Notes: generated by a model from the letters alone, not told the origin. Positions 1-9,929 are shown, numbered from the stretch's first letter. The stretch: DNA of 64,000 bases from Xanthobacter autotrophicus (GCF_043194295.1 NZ_JBAFVK010000018.1); one strand, 5' to 3'. Numbers and translations are program-made.

Positions 1-78
1 TCGCGCCCGGTCGCGACAGCGGCACTTAAAGCCGGGGAGCCCTCCGAACAACCCCGCTTGACTCCCCTCACACTAAAC

Positions 79-95
79 ATCATATATCATACATA
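79..95. promoter_or_regulatory. Candidate GntR operator upstream of the importer operon (site A)
   Basis: The AT-rich stretch contains CATATATCATA (81-91), identical over 11 bases to a sequence just upstream of the GntR gene (6576-6586). It shares the 9-mer ATATATCAT with a third site in front of the glycerol-dehydrogenase-like gene (reverse strand, 7775-7783). It lies about 30 bases before the first gene of the importer operon. Operator function is inferred from this sharing. Confidence 0.5.
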
Positions 96-122
96 CTAAT
101 AAGACGACCCGTGGGAGGGAAG

Positions 123-1376
123 ATGATCCGGCAGATTCTGGGTGGCACGCTCGCGCTCGCGACGGCGGCCGCCATCGGTCTTGCACCAGCGCAGGCGCAG
201 CCGCAGGACGTGACGGTAGGTTTCGTGCTGCCGCTGTCCGGCGGCTCGGCCACCATCGGCAACCAGACCAAGCTCGGCGCCCAGGTGGCGGCCGAGCAGA
301 TCAACGCGGCGGGCGGCATCGCCTCCCTCGGTGGGGCCAAGCTGAAGCTGATCTTCGCCGATAGCCAGTCCAAGCCCGACATCGGCGCCTCCGAGACCGA
401 GCGCCTGATCCAGCGCGAGAACGTCTCGCTGCTGGTGGGCGCCTATAACAGCGCCGTCACCTTCCCCGCCTCGGAAGTGGCCGAGCGCTACAAGACGCCG
501 TGGATCGTCACCGGCGCGGTGAAGGACGAGATCACCGAGCGCGGCTTCAAATATGTGTTCCGCCCCAACAACAAGGCCACCTACGACGCGCGCGAACAAC
601 TCGATGCCATGGATCTCCTGAAGAAGGAGACCGGCAAGGGTCCCTCAAGCATCGGCCTGTTCTACGAGGGCACCGACTGGGGCCGCTCTCACGCCGCCAA
701 CATCAAGAAGTTCGCCAAGGAGCGCGGCTACACCATCTCTCTCGACGAGAGCTTTCCGCCCAACCAGGTGGACTTCACCGCCCAACTGCTGAAGATCCGC
801 GCGTCGAAGCCCGAGGCGCTCATCGTGGTGGCCTATACGCCGGACCACCTTTTGTTCACCCGCCAGTATTTCGAGAATAAGATCAATATTCCCTACGGCA
901 TCCACTCGGTGGGTGGCGGCTCGGAAGACCCATCCTTCTACAAGGCCGTGCCGCAGAAGGCGGTGGATTATCTGTTCGTGCAGGAAGACTGGCAGATCGA
1001 CCGCCTGAAGACCGACAAGGACCCGCGCGTGTTGGATGCCAACACCCGCTTCAAGGCCCAGGCCGGTTACGACATCAACTCCTACGGCGCCCAGGGCATC
1101 TCCAACGTCTATCTCATCAAGGACGTGCTGGAGCGCGCCGCCTCCACCGACCGCGAGAAGATCCGCGACGCGCTGGCGGCCACCGACATCACCTCCGGCA
1201 TGCCGCTGATCGTGGGCTACCAGCGCATCAAGTTCGATGAGCAGGGCCAGAACACGTTCGGTCACGGGGTGATTTCCGAGAATATCGGCGGCGAGCGCCG
1301 CACCATCTGGCCCTCCGCCAACCGCGCTCCCGACACCAAGCCCGTGTGGCCGGTGCCGGACTGGTCGGCCCGCTGA
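123..1376 (+). CDS. Branched-chain-amino-acid-type ABC transporter substrate-binding protein
   Basis: Periplasmic type I binding protein of 417 residues that would deliver a ligand to the permease/ATPase proteins encoded just downstream. The N-terminus is a signal peptide (basic MIRQ, Ala/Leu-rich core, AQAQ cleavage region near residue 26). The mature start VTVGFVLPLSGG is typical of the LivJ/Leu-binding family. The ATG at 123 follows a strong GGGAGGGA Shine-Dalgarno sequence; a GTG four codons earlier is less likely. The gene is separated from the permease gene by a hairpin at 1401-1422, a common arrangement that keeps binding-protein expression above that of the membrane proteins. The ligand cannot be read from sequence. 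The neighbouring SDR and alcohol dehydrogenase suggest an alcohol, polyol, amide or organic acid as readily as an amino acid. Confidence 0.93.
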   Translation: MIRQILGGTLALATAAAIGLAPAQAQPQDVTVGFVLPLSGGSATIGNQTKLGAQVAAEQINAAGGIASLGGAKLKLIFADSQSKPDIGASETERLIQRENVSLLVGAYNSAVTFPASEVAERYKTPWIVTGAVKDEITERGFKYVFRPNNKATYDAREQLDAMDLLKKETGKGPSSIGLFYEGTDWGRSHAANIKKFAKERGYTISLDESFPPNQVDFTAQLLKIRASKPEALIVVAYTPDHLLFTRQYFENKINIPYGIHSVGGGSEDPSFYKAVPQKAVDYLFVQEDWQIDRLKTDKDPRVLDANTRFKAQAGYDINSYGAQGISNVYLIKDVLERAASTDREKIRDALAATDITSGMPLIVGYQRIKFDEQGQNTFGHGVISENIGGERRTIWPSANRAPDTKPVWPVPDWSAR

Positions 1377-1400
1377 GGCCCGCCCCCCCCGCAGCGCTCC

Positions 1401-1427
1401 GGGCGCCGGGAAGCCGGCGCCCTTTTC
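1401..1427 (+). terminator. Hairpin with T-run between binding protein and permease genes
   Basis: GGGCGCCGG (1401-1409), loop GAAG and CCGGCGCCC (1414-1422) form a perfect 9-bp stem followed by TTTTCCC. It has the shape of an intrinsic terminator or of a 3'-end stabiliser for the binding-protein transcript. Because the permease gene follows only about 75 bases later with its own Shine-Dalgarno sequence, partial read-through is likely. Confidence 0.6.
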
Positions 1428-1501
1428 CCTTCTCCCATATCCCCCGTCCCCGATCCCGGACGGCGCCGCGTGCCGCGCGCCGTCCCCACGGAGGTGACCC
1501 C

Positions 1502-2386
1502 ATGGATCCCTTGACCCTTTCCTTTGCGGTCATCAACGGACTATTGCTCGGCGGAATCTACGGCGGCGTCGCCCTCGGCCTCAGCCTCATCTTCGGCGTC
1601 ATGCGCGTCATCAATTTCGCGCACGGCTCGTTCCTGATGCTGGCCATGTATTGCTCGTATCTTCTTTGGGCGAGCCTTGGGGTGCATCCTTATGTGAGCA
1701 TCCTCGTCACCGTGCCGTTCCTGTTCGGTATCGGTTATGCGGTGCAGAGCGTGGTCATCTCTCCGCTCATCCGGCGAGAGCGGGCGCTGGTGGTGGAGCC
1801 GACCAGCGCGCTGCTGCTCACCGCCGGCGTCTACCTCGTGGTGGACAACAGCGTGCTCATGGCGTTCGGGCCGGATGTGCGCTCGGTGACCACCGACATC
1901 ACCTATGAGTCGATCTTCGTCGCCGGCCTGCCCATCAACATCGCGCGGCTCATCGGCTTTGCCGCCGCGATCCTCGTGGCCTTCGCTTTGTCGTTCTGGC
2001 TGAAGCATTCGGACATGGGCCGCGCCATCCGCGCCACGGCGCAGAACCGCGATGCGGCGGCCATGTCCGGCATCAACGTGCCGCTGATCTACAACGTCAC
2101 CTTCGGCCTCGGCTGCGCCGTGCTGGGCCTGTTCGGGGCGCTGCTGGTGCCGTTCTTCTCCATCACCCCCACCATCGGCCTGTCGTTCGGCATCAAGTCG
2201 TTCCTGGTGGTGGTGCTGGGCGGCATCGGCTCCATTCCGGGCTCGATCCTCGGCGGGCTGCTGCTCGGGGTGTTCGAATCGGTGGCCGCCCAGTTCGTCA
2301 CCGCCACCTCGGCGGCGATCTTCTCCTTCGGCCTGTTCATCGTGATCCTGCTCATGCGGCCCGCGGGCCTCATGGGTCGAGCTTGA
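1502..2386 (+). CDS. Branched-chain-type ABC transporter permease (LivH-like)
   Basis: Inner-membrane permease of 294 residues with about eight hydrophobic segments, one half of the translocation channel. The start MDPLTLSFAVINGLLLGGIYGG and the following LSLIFGVMRVINFAHG are the N-terminal hallmark of the LivH family. The GGIGSIPG segment near residue 240 is the family's cytoplasmic coupling region. ATG 1502 is preceded by CGGAGGTGA, which rules out the longer in-frame opening upstream. It is the second gene of a five-gene importer operon with an SDR gene behind it. Confidence 0.92.
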   Translation: MDPLTLSFAVINGLLLGGIYGGVALGLSLIFGVMRVINFAHGSFLMLAMYCSYLLWASLGVHPYVSILVTVPFLFGIGYAVQSVVISPLIRRERALVVEPTSALLLTAGVYLVVDNSVLMAFGPDVRSVTTDITYESIFVAGLPINIARLIGFAAAILVAFALSFWLKHSDMGRAIRATAQNRDAAAMSGINVPLIYNVTFGLGCAVLGLFGALLVPFFSITPTIGLSFGIKSFLVVVLGGIGSIPGSILGGLLLGVFESVAAQFVTATSAAIFSFGLFIVILLMRPAGLMGRA

Positions 2387-2403
2387 GAAGGCACGGGTTC
2401 TCC

Positions 2404-3419
2404 ATGCGCGCCTCCTTCACCCTCATCCTGGGCCTGCCGCTGTTCGTGGCAGCTCTGATCCTGCCGTTCGTGGTCGCCGACAGCTATGTGGTCCACTCGG
2501 CGGCCATGGTGCTCTATTTCGCCTACATGGCCTCGTCGTGGAACTTCGTCTGCGGCTATGTGGGGCAGGTCTCGCTGGGCCACGCCGCCTTCTCCGGCAT
2601 CGCCGGCTATGCCAGCGTGCTGCTGTTCACCGGGCTCGGCCTGTCGCCCTGGATCGGCATGATCCTCGGCGGCGTGCTGGCGGCGGCCATCTCGGTTCCG
2701 GTGGGCTATGCCACCTTCCGGCTGAAGGGACCCTACTTCACCCTCACCAGCATCGCCTTCGCCGAGATCATGCGCATCTGGCTGGAGAATACGGACGAGT
2801 TCCTCGGCATCCCGCTGAAGGGCGCGCAGGGGCTCACGGTTCCGCCGGTGGGGGGCACCAGCCTCCTCGCCTTCCAGTTCGACGGCAAGCTGCCCTATTA
2901 CTTCATCATCCTCGCCATGCTGGTGGGGGTGATGGCGGCGACCCATGTCATGGAGCGCTCGCGGCTCGGCTTTTACCTGAAAGCCATCCGCGGCAACCGC
3001 GACGGCGCCGAGGCGCTGGGCATCGATCCCACCCGCTACTGCCTGACCGCGCTGGCGCTCTCTGCCTTCCTCACCGGGCTGGGCGGGGCCTATTACGCGC
3101 AGCTGTTCCGCTACATCAATCCGGAGCGGAACATGGGCATCGACCTGTCCATCGACATGGCAGTGATGACCATCGTGGGCGGGCAGGGCACCATTCTCGG
3201 CCCGACGCTGGGCGCCCTGGTGCTGCATCCGGTAGGCGAGATGGTGCGCGCGACCCTGGGCGGCCACGTGCTGGGGCTGCATCTCATCATTTACGGCGTC
3301 GTGCTGATGCTGGCGGTGCTGTATTTCCCCAAAGGCATCATCGCCCCGCTCCAGCGCTGGCTCACGCCCGCGCCAAAAACCACCGTCACCGTCGTGACGC
3401 CCAAGGAGGTCGAGGGACG

Positions 3420-3423
<4 letters not shown>
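2404..3423 (+). CDS. Branched-chain-type ABC transporter permease (LivM-like)
   Basis: Second permease subunit, 339 residues, polytopic. The region around residues 45-70 reads WNFVCGYVGQVSLGHAAFSG, the diagnostic LivM motif. GGQGTILGP near residue 260 matches the coupling-loop consensus. The first hydrophobic segment begins only about five residues after ATG 2404, and an AGAAGG element sits upstream. A TTG at 2383 overlapping the livH stop codon is the alternative start. The 3' end overlaps the ATPase start by four bases (ATGA), so the two are translationally coupled. Confidence 0.92.
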
Positions 3424-4137
<714 letters not shown>

Positions 4138-4157
<20 letters not shown>

Positions 4158-4914
4158 ACGGCCCGGGCTTGAGAATATCGCGCTCCAGCGGGGCGGACGG
4201 GAGGCGCCCGCCTTGGAGGTGAAGGACCTGTGGTCCGGCTATGGCGAGCAGGACGTGCTGCGCGGCATCGACATCGCGCTCAAGCCCGGCTCCATCGTGG
4301 CGCTGATCGGCGCCAACGGGGCCGGCAAGTCCACGCTCCTGCGCACCATTTCTGGCCTCATCCGGCCGCGCCGGGGCGAGATCCGCCTCGGTGGCGAGGT
4401 GCTCTCCGGCCTTGCCCCCCATCGGATCGTGGAGCGCGGTTTCGTGCAGTCGCCGGAGGGCAAGCAGTTGTTCCTCGACATGTCCATCCGCGAGAATCTG
4501 CTGGTGGGCGCCGCCAACCCGCGCGCCCGGGCGCGGCGGGAGGAGACGCTGGAAGAGGTGTTCGACCTCTTCCCCATCCTGAAGGAGCGGCAGGCGCTCA
4601 ATGCCTCCACTTTGTCGGGTGGCCAGCAGCAGATGGTGGCGGTGGGCCGCGCGCTCATGGCCCTGCCGCGGGTGCTGGCGCTGGACGAGCCCTCCCTCGG
4701 TCTGGCCCCCATCATGGTTGACCGCCTGTTCGAGAGCATCGCCCGCATCCGCGAGCGCAACCTCACCATCCTCATCATCGAGCAGAACGTGTTCCAGGTG
4801 CTGGAGATGGCGGACTACGGCTATGTGCTGGAGAATGGCGCTGTCACCCTCTCCGGCACCGGGCCGGACCTGCTCGCGAACGATCATCTCAGGGCGAGCT
4901 ATCTGGGGCTGTGA
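4138..4914 (+). CDS. Branched-chain-type ABC transporter ATPase (LivF-like)
   Basis: Second ATPase subunit, 258 residues. Walker A GANGAGKST is near residue 60, the signature TLSGGQQQMVAVGRAL near 157 and Walker B LALDEPSLGLAP near 180, all canonical for LivF. The first 22 residues are an extra N-terminal segment before the conserved LEVKDLWSGYG start. The ATG at 4138 lies inside the end of the previous gene with GGAGAG ahead of it. Having one canonical and one divergent ATPase suggests asymmetric nucleotide sites, which is an inference. Confidence 0.91.
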
Positions 4915-4943
4915 GCCTCGCCGCCCCATCGGGAGACACCCAC

Positions 4944-5648
4944 ATGACTGCTTTGGAGCGCGTCGCCGTCATCACCGGCGGCGGCACGGGAATCGGCCGC
5001 GCGGTGGCCGAGCATCTGCTGGCCGACGGCTACACCGTGGTGGCGGCCGGGCGCGACCGAGATGACGACCTGCCGGCGGCCATCGGCTTCGCCGAACTGG
5101 ATGTCACCGACGCCAAGGCGGTGGCGACCTTCGCCGCCGGCTTCCCGCGCCTGTCGGCGCTGGTGAACTGCGCCGGCATCATCCTGCACGAGGGCCGGGA
5201 GCTGACGCCGGAGGGCTTCGCCAAGGTCATCGACGTGAACCTCAACGGCTCCAACATCACAACGCTGGCCTTCCGCGCGGCGCTGGGCGCGGCGGCCGGG
5301 GCGGTGGTGAACACCGCCTCCATGTGGAGCTATTTCGGCTCGGGGCGGAATCCGGCCTATGCGGCCAGCAAGGGCGCCGTCCTCCAGCTCACCCGCTCCC
5401 ATGCGGTGGGATTCGCGGCCGAGGGCATCCGCGTGAATGCGGTGGCGCCGGGCTGGATCGAGACCCGCCTGTCCGCCGGCGCATTGCAGAACCCCGAGCG
5501 GGCCGGGCCCATCATGGCGCGCATCCCCATGCAGCGCTGGGGCAAGCCCTCCGACGTGGCGCAGGTGGTGGGCTTCCTGCTGTCCCCGGCGGCGGCCTAT
5601 GTGACGGGGGCCATCATTCCGGTGGATGGCGGCTTCGGCATTGCGTGA
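4944..5648 (+). CDS. Short-chain dehydrogenase/reductase (SDR family)
   Basis: Classical SDR of 234 residues: NAD(P)-binding TGGGTGIG at residues 11-18, NCAG near 75, the serine of NTASMWS near 125, YAASK near 139-143, and PGWIETRL after it. The C-terminus VTGAIIPVDGGFG is also standard. It probably oxidises or reduces an alcohol/ketone obtained through the preceding importer. It starts 29 bases after livF with GGGAGA ahead of ATG 4944, so it is most likely the last gene of that operon. The substrate cannot be assigned from sequence; no acidic residue typical of strict NAD preference was resolved. Confidence 0.88.
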   Translation: MTALERVAVITGGGTGIGRAVAEHLLADGYTVVAAGRDRDDDLPAAIGFAELDVTDAKAVATFAAGFPRLSALVNCAGIILHEGRELTPEGFAKVIDVNLNGSNITTLAFRAALGAAAGAVVNTASMWSYFGSGRNPAYAASKGAVLQLTRSHAVGFAAEGIRVNAVAPGWIETRLSAGALQNPERAGPIMARIPMQRWGKPSDVAQVVGFLLSPAAAYVTGAIIPVDGGFGIA

Positions 5649-5678
5649 GGGGGCGGTCGCAGCGCAGGCGCCATCTTG

Positions 5679-5791
5679 CCGTCATGCCCCGGCTTGACCG
5701 GGGCATCCATCGCGCCGTGCGCGCGCTGTGTGAAGGCGGTGACGCGTCCCGGCCGTACCATGGATCCTCCGGTCGAGCCGGAGGATGACGG
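5679..5791. repeat. Composite palindromic intergenic repeat, copy 1
   Basis: The element is bounded by CCGTCAT (5679-5685) and its inverse ATGACGG (5785-5791). It contains two perfect hairpins: ATGCCCCGG/CCGGGGCAT with a 5-base loop (5684-5706) and ATCCTCCGG/CCGGAGGAT with loop TCGAG (5764-5786). It lies between convergent genes, where it could serve as a bidirectional terminator. A related element lies at 22353-22525. Short palindromes beginning in this way are common between genes in Hyphomicrobiales. Confidence 0.7.
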
Positions 5792-5830
5792 TGGGTGCGA
5801 GACGGATGTCGGCGGTTCCGGTTTGCGCCC

Positions 5831-6550
5831 TCACTCCGCGGTGAGCGAGGCGAGCTTGCGCTTGCCGGGCGGGGCCTTGGCCTGCTCGTCCAGCCAGTCG
5901 GCCATGACGAGGCCCCAGGCGATGTCCTGCTGGATGGCATGCTGCGCCCGCTCCGGATCGCGTGCCTTGAGGGCTTCCAGCACGTCGTAATGGCGGTGGT
6001 CCTCGCCGGCGATCTGGCGCGGCGGCAGGGTGGCGTGGAACACGCTGAGCAGCGGCCCCATCAGGGTCCACATGTTCTCCACGATGGATTCGAGCAGCGG
6101 CAGCTCGGCGATCTCGATCAGCGCGAAGTGAAAATCACGGTTCTTCAGGCTCGCTTTCTTCGGGTTGGTGGCGGCGGCCTCGATGAACTCGTCCTGGATC
6201 TGCTCCAGCCTGCGGATCTGCTTGTCGGTGATGCGCTGGGCGGCGCGGGCGGCGGCGGCGCCCTCCAGCTCCATGCGGATGAGCTGGATTTCCTTCAGCC
6301 GCGCGCTGTCGAGCAGCGGCACATGGATGGCGGTGGCGGCCTTCATCTCCAGGGCCTGCTCGCTCACGAGGCGGAAGATGGCCTCGCGCACCGGCGTGAT
6401 GGAGGTGCCCAGATCAGCCGCCAGCGCGGAGATGCGCAGCCGTTCGCCGGGCTCGAACTGCCCGTCGATCAGCGCCCGGCGGATGCGGCCGTAGACGCGG
6501 GCCGAAAGATTTTCCGTCTCGATCTGCCGCAGCTCGGCCATGGCATCCAA
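5831..6550 (-). CDS. GntR-family transcriptional regulator, FCD domain (FadR/VanR subgroup)
   Basis: Cytoplasmic DNA-binding repressor or activator of 239 residues. A winged helix-turn-helix (about residues 17-80, with SALAADLGTSITPVREAIFRL as the recognition region) is followed by an all-helical FCD ligand domain. That domain contains the metal-ligand pattern NRDFHFAL and HRHYDVLEAL. The gene sits between the importer/SDR operon and the alcohol dehydrogenase gene on the opposite strand. A 17-bp near-palindrome (6574-6590) starts 24 bases upstream of its ATG, so autoregulation is likely. The effector is probably a carboxylate, as for many FCD proteins. Confidence 0.92.
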   Translation of the reverse strand: MDAMAELRQIETENLSARVYGRIRRALIDGQFEPGERLRISALAADLGTSITPVREAIFRLVSEQALEMKAATAIHVPLLDSARLKEIQLIRMELEGAAAARAAQRITDKQIRRLEQIQDEFIEAAATNPKKASLKNRDFHFALIEIAELPLLESIVENMWTLMGPLLSVFHATLPPRQIAGEDHRHYDVLEALKARDPERAQHAIQQDIAWGLVMADWLDEQAKAPPGKRKLASLTAE

Positions 6551-6573
6551 TGCTTCTGAAGGGACCTTATCGC

Positions 6574-6590
6574 ACCATATATCATATGGT
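6574..6590. promoter_or_regulatory. Palindromic candidate operator upstream of the GntR gene (site B)
   Basis: ACCATAT-ATC-ATATGGT has perfect 7-base arms around a 3-base centre. It lies 24 bases upstream of the regulator's start and overlaps the stop codon of the upstream dehydrogenase gene (6582-6584). It contains the same CATATATCATA found at 81-91. This is the best-formed of three related sites and probably the GntR binding site. Confidence 0.6.
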
Positions 6591-7727
6591 CATGGCCGGC
6601 GCGGAGCTCTGCATGATGCTCCCCGCAAGTGCGGTCTCCCGCGTCACGTCCGCGAACTGTCCCGCCTCGATGGCGAGGATGGCGCGCACCACTTCCGCCT
6701 CTTCCAGCACCCGGGGGAAGTGCCGGGCGTGGGGCGCCGACAGGGTGAGGCGGGCGATGGTGGACGCTTCCTCATGTGTGGGCGCCGCCCCGGCGAGGGC
6801 GACAAGGCTCGTGGGCAGGCCAATGGCGTCGTAGAAGCCGAGGAGATCGGCGAAGAAATCCGCGTCGCGGCCTTCCAGCACCAGTTGCACCAGCACGCCG
6901 TAGGCGACTTCGAGCCCATGCAGTGCGCGGGCATATTTCGGCACGGCGGAGAGGCCCCGCGTCATGGAATGGGCGATGGAGAGGCCGCCGCTCTCGAAGC
7001 TGAGGCCGCTCATAAGCACGGTAGCCTCCACCACCAGGTCGAGGGCGTCGTCGGCCTCCTTGCGGTCCACGGCGGCGAGCGCCGCCGGGGCATGACCGCG
7101 CAGCACGTCGTAGCAGCCACGGGCAAGGATCAGGGCCGAGAAGGCGGGGTCGGCACCGAACACGTTGCGGCCCTTGGCTGCCACGCAGCGCTCCACCTCG
7201 AACAGCTTCACCACCGCGTCGCCGATGCCGGCGAGGAACAGCTGGCGCGGAGCCTCGGCGATCACCTGGGTGTCCACCAGCACGAGATCAGGATTGGCGG
7301 GCAGCTTTTCCACCGCCAGCAGGCGATGGTCGTCGTCATAGAGCACGTAATTGTGGCTGGTGGGCGCGTCGGTGGAGGCGATGGTGGGGATGGTCGCGAC
7401 CTTGGCGCCGATGCGGTTGGCCAGCGCCTTGCCCGCATCGATGCACTTGCCGCCGCCCGCCGCCGCCACCAGCGGAGGTGGGGTGTCGCCCAGCGCCGCA
7501 CTCAGCCGGTCGATCTCCGAGGGCGAGCTTTCCCCGCCGAAGCGCAGGCGGACGAGGTTCACCCCCGCAGCGGTGCATGAGGCCTGAAGGCGGTCGCCGA
7601 ACAGATCGTCGATGAAGGGATCGATGACCAGCGCGGCGGTGTCGGTGAGGCGCGCCAGCTCGGGACCCAGATGATCCAGCGCGCCCTTGCCCTGCACATA
7701 GCGCCGCGGCGCGCCGAACACCTTCAT
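6582..7727 (-). CDS. Glycerol-dehydrogenase-like iron/zinc-type alcohol dehydrogenase
   Basis: NAD-dependent group III alcohol dehydrogenase of 381 residues, closest by eye to GldA. AAAGGGKCIDAGKAL and TIPTIASTDAPTS form the dinucleotide site, and VLMSGLSFESGGLSIAHS is the GldA core. Metal ligands would be the Asp of AGIGDAV and the His residues in SIAHSM and ALHGLEV, and all are present. It probably oxidises glycerol or a related diol/polyol to a hydroxyketone. It is transcribed toward the GntR gene with only 31 bases between them, and a shared-motif site (7775-7793) lies 48 bases upstream. Maleylacetate reductases are relatives, but the TDAPTS segment favours the glycerol dehydrogenase side. 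Confidence 0.87.
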   Translation of the reverse strand: MKVFGAPRRYVQGKGALDHLGPELARLTDTAALVIDPFIDDLFGDRLQASCTAAGVNLVRLRFGGESSPSEIDRLSAALGDTPPPLVAAAGGGKCIDAGKALANRIGAKVATIPTIASTDAPTSHNYVLYDDDHRLLAVEKLPANPDLVLVDTQVIAEAPRQLFLAGIGDAVVKLFEVERCVAAKGRNVFGADPAFSALILARGCYDVLRGHAPAALAAVDRKEADDALDLVVEATVLMSGLSFESGGLSIAHSMTRGLSAVPKYARALHGLEVAYGVLVQLVLEGRDADFFADLLGFYDAIGLPTSLVALAGAAPTHEEASTIARLTLSAPHARHFPRVLEEAEVVRAILAIEAGQFADVTRETALAGSIMQSSAPAMTI

Positions 7728-7773
7728 CTGCTCCCTCCATGTCCGGGGCCCGCCCGGTGGGCGTCTGTCCGAA

Positions 7774-7793
7774 CATGATATATCGTGTATGAT
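7774..7793. promoter_or_regulatory. Candidate GntR operator upstream of the glycerol-dehydrogenase-like gene (site C)
   Basis: CATGATATATCGTGTATGAT contains ATGATATAT (reverse complement ATATATCAT), the 9-mer shared with sites at 83-91 and 6578-6586, and a second ATGAT half-site. It lies between the divergent dehydrogenase and acetyltransferase genes, 47 bases from the former's start. Confidence 0.5.
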
Positions 7794-7890
7794 AATCGCA
7801 GATCAAGCGTCTCGGGGGCAAGACGTTCCATTTCGGGCTCGGGTGCGACCGCCCTTTTCAGGGGCGGGCCACCTGCCGTAAAAGGCCGGC

Positions 7891-8433
7891 ATGACCATCC
7901 GCCCCGCCACACCTGACGACATCCCCGCCATCGCCGCCATCTATGACGAGGCCGTGCGCACCGGCACCGCCTCGTTCGAGCTGACACCGCCCGGCGTCAG
8001 CGAGATGACGCGCCGCCATGCGGCATTGGTGGAGTCGGGCTTTCCCTATCTGGTGATGGAAGAGGGCGGGGTGGTGCTGGGCTATGCCTATGCCAGCGCG
8101 TTCCGTCCGCGCATCGCCTATCGCCACACCGTGGAGAATTCCATCTATGTGGCGCCGGCGGCGCAGGGGCGTGGGATCGGCCGCACGCTGCTGGAGGCGC
8201 TCATTGCGACGTGCGAGGCCGCAGGCTTCCGCCAGATGGTCGCGGTGATCGGCGACAGTGCCAATGAAGGCTCCATCGGCCTCCACCGCGCCTGCGGCTT
8301 CGCCGACATCGGCGTCCTGCCCGCCACCGGCCTGAAGTTCGGCCGGTGGATCGATACGGTACTGATGCAACGCCCCCTCGGGCGGGGCGCCGATGGCGTG
8401 CCCGAGGAGGCGGACCTCAGCTTCAGCGGGTGA
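7891..8433 (+). CDS. GNAT N-acetyltransferase, phosphinothricin/methionine-sulfoximine acetyltransferase type
   Basis: Acetyl-CoA-dependent acetyltransferase of 180 residues. The opening IRPATPDDIPAIAAIYDEAV, SFELTPP, YAYASAFRPRIAYRHTVENS and the acetyl-CoA loop QGRGIGRTLL make up the Pat/Bar/YncA (MddA) pattern. The motif HRACGFADIGVLPATGLKFGRW also belongs to that group. Such enzymes acetylate glutamate analogues such as phosphinothricin or methionine sulfoximine, and chromosomal copies are common without any antibiotic context. The gene is divergent from the dehydrogenase gene, and its 3' end overlaps argB tail to tail by 11 bases. Confidence 0.85.
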   Translation: MTIRPATPDDIPAIAAIYDEAVRTGTASFELTPPGVSEMTRRHAALVESGFPYLVMEEGGVVLGYAYASAFRPRIAYRHTVENSIYVAPAAQGRGIGRTLLEALIATCEAAGFRQMVAVIGDSANEGSIGLHRACGFADIGVLPATGLKFGRWIDTVLMQRPLGRGADGVPEEADLSFSG

Positions 8434-9331
8434 TCAGCGTGCCCGCGCCGTGGTCGGTGAGCAACTCCAGCAGCACCGCGTGGGGCACCTTGCCGTCGAG
8501 GATGACGACGCCTTCCACGCCCGCCTCCAGGGCGTAGATGCAGGTCTCCACCTTCGGGATCATGCCGCCGGAAATGGTGCCGTCGGCGATCAAAGCCCGG
8601 ACCTCGGCGATGGTGAGCTTCGGCAGCAGCTGCTTGTTCTTGTCCAGCACGCCGGGCACGTCGGTGAGCAGCAGGAAGCGCTTGGCCCCCAGCGCGCCGG
8701 CGATGGCGCCGGCGAAGGTATCGGCGTTCACATTGTAGGTGCCGCCGTCCACCGCCGCCGCCACCGGGGCCAGCACCGGGATCAGCTCGCGGCCGAGGAT
8801 CTGGTCGAGCACGGTGGTGTCCACCGTGTCCGGCTCGCCCACGAAGCCGAGGTCCACCACCTGGTCGTTGTCCACCACCACGCGGTTGGCCTTGCGGGCG
8901 CGGACCATGTTGCCGTCCTTGCCGCACAGGCCGATGGCCTTGCCGCCGGCCTCGTTGATGAAGCCCACGATCTGCTTGTTGATGGAGCCGGCCAGCACCA
9001 TCTCGACGATCTCGACCGTCGCCTTGTCGGTGATGCGCAGGCCGGCCGCGAATTCCGACTTGATGCCGAGCTTTGCCAGCATGGCGCCGATCTGCGGGCC
9101 GCCGCCGTGCACCACCACCGGGTTCACGCCCGACTGCTCGAGCAGAACGATGTCCTGCGCGAAGGTGCGCGCACCCTCCTCGCCGCTGATGGCGTGGCCG
9201 CCGTATTTCACCACGACGATGGCGTCGTCGTAGCGCTGCATGTGGGGCAGCGCCTTGGCCAGAACCTCGGCCTGCAACTGGGCTTCCGACACCGACGCGG
9301 AAAGGGGCTCGTTCATGACGGGCTCGCTCAT
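8423..9331 (-). CDS. argB: Acetylglutamate kinase
   Basis: Phosphorylates N-acetyl-L-glutamate with ATP, the second step of arginine biosynthesis in the cytoplasm. The protein has 302 residues from ATG 9331. VVKYGGHAI near residue 47 is the phosphate-binding Lys/Gly motif, VVHGGGPQIG near 82 is the second glycine loop, and the C-terminal GGMIPKVETCIYAL holds the ADP-contacting region. Start choice: TTG 9350-9352 opens the frame earlier and ATG 9316 later; 9331 is a compromise with AAGGA nearby. No other arg gene is in the window. The tail-to-tail overlap with the acetyltransferase gene is short and probably incidental. Confidence 0.94.
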   Translation of the reverse strand: MSEPVMNEPLSASVSEAQLQAEVLAKALPHMQRYDDAIVVVKYGGHAISGEEGARTFAQDIVLLEQSGVNPVVVHGGGPQIGAMLAKLGIKSEFAAGLRITDKATVEIVEMVLAGSINKQIVGFINEAGGKAIGLCGKDGNMVRARKANRVVVDNDQVVDLGFVGEPDTVDTTVLDQILGRELIPVLAPVAAAVDGGTYNVNADTFAGAIAGALGAKRFLLLTDVPGVLDKNKQLLPKLTIAEVRALIADGTISGGMIPKVETCIYALEAGVEGVVILDGKVPHAVLLELLTDHGAGTLITR

Positions 9332-9929
9332 GGTCCTTGGCGCCGGACCCAACAGGCGGAACCTGCCTGATCGGTTGATCCGTCGCCAAATTTAAGAAAG
9401 GGAACGCTGACCCGATCAGCTTGCGACGCAGGCCGGCCGGCGCATGCCCAAGAGCCGGCGTGCACCGGCGCGGCGCCGTTCTAGCCGTTTCCCCGGCGCC
9501 GTGAAAGGGCAAGGCGGCGAGCGGCGCGCGACCCGGTCTTTCGCTTGACTGCCGCAACGTCAGTCTTTCGCTGCTCGCGGAAAGGTGATCAGAAGCGGCC
9601 ACCGGCCCAACACATTCGGGAGGTCAACAGCCCCGGCGCGCCAGAGCACGCGCCGATTGGCCCGTATCGCGAGCTGATCGGACGATGCGTTCCCTATCCA
9701 GGATTGAGAGGGCGCTTTGCCGGGCCGCCTGTCCGGATCGCGCTCTCGGGGCCGGTCGTGGCATTCGCATTGCGGACGCTGCGACCAGATCGGCCCACAA
9801 GGCATTGATCCGGGAAATGAAATCCATCCCGAAACGGGGGCAGGTGTCGAATCAACCCCGGGTGCGGGCCTGCCTTCAGGACGCTGCTGCCTCCCCCTCC
9901 AGCCATTCGCCAGAGATCGCACGGCCCAC
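9332..9929. other. 598-base stretch without a convincing gene
   Basis: Lies between the divergent argB and membrane-protein genes. Short frames exist on both strands but none shows a credible start, hydrophobic pattern or family motif. Visible items are an inverted pair CTGATCGG (9367-9374)/CCGATCAG (9412-9419) around an AT-rich patch, and scattered GC-rich stems. It should contain promoters for both flanking genes. No RNA gene was recognised. Confidence 0.5.

Noticed and set aside
2089..3282. 397-codon open frame antisense to the LivM-like gene
   Set aside because: High GC leaves few stop codons in the opposite strand; the translation is His/Arg/Gly-rich and lacks any family motif, while the plus-strand protein is clear.
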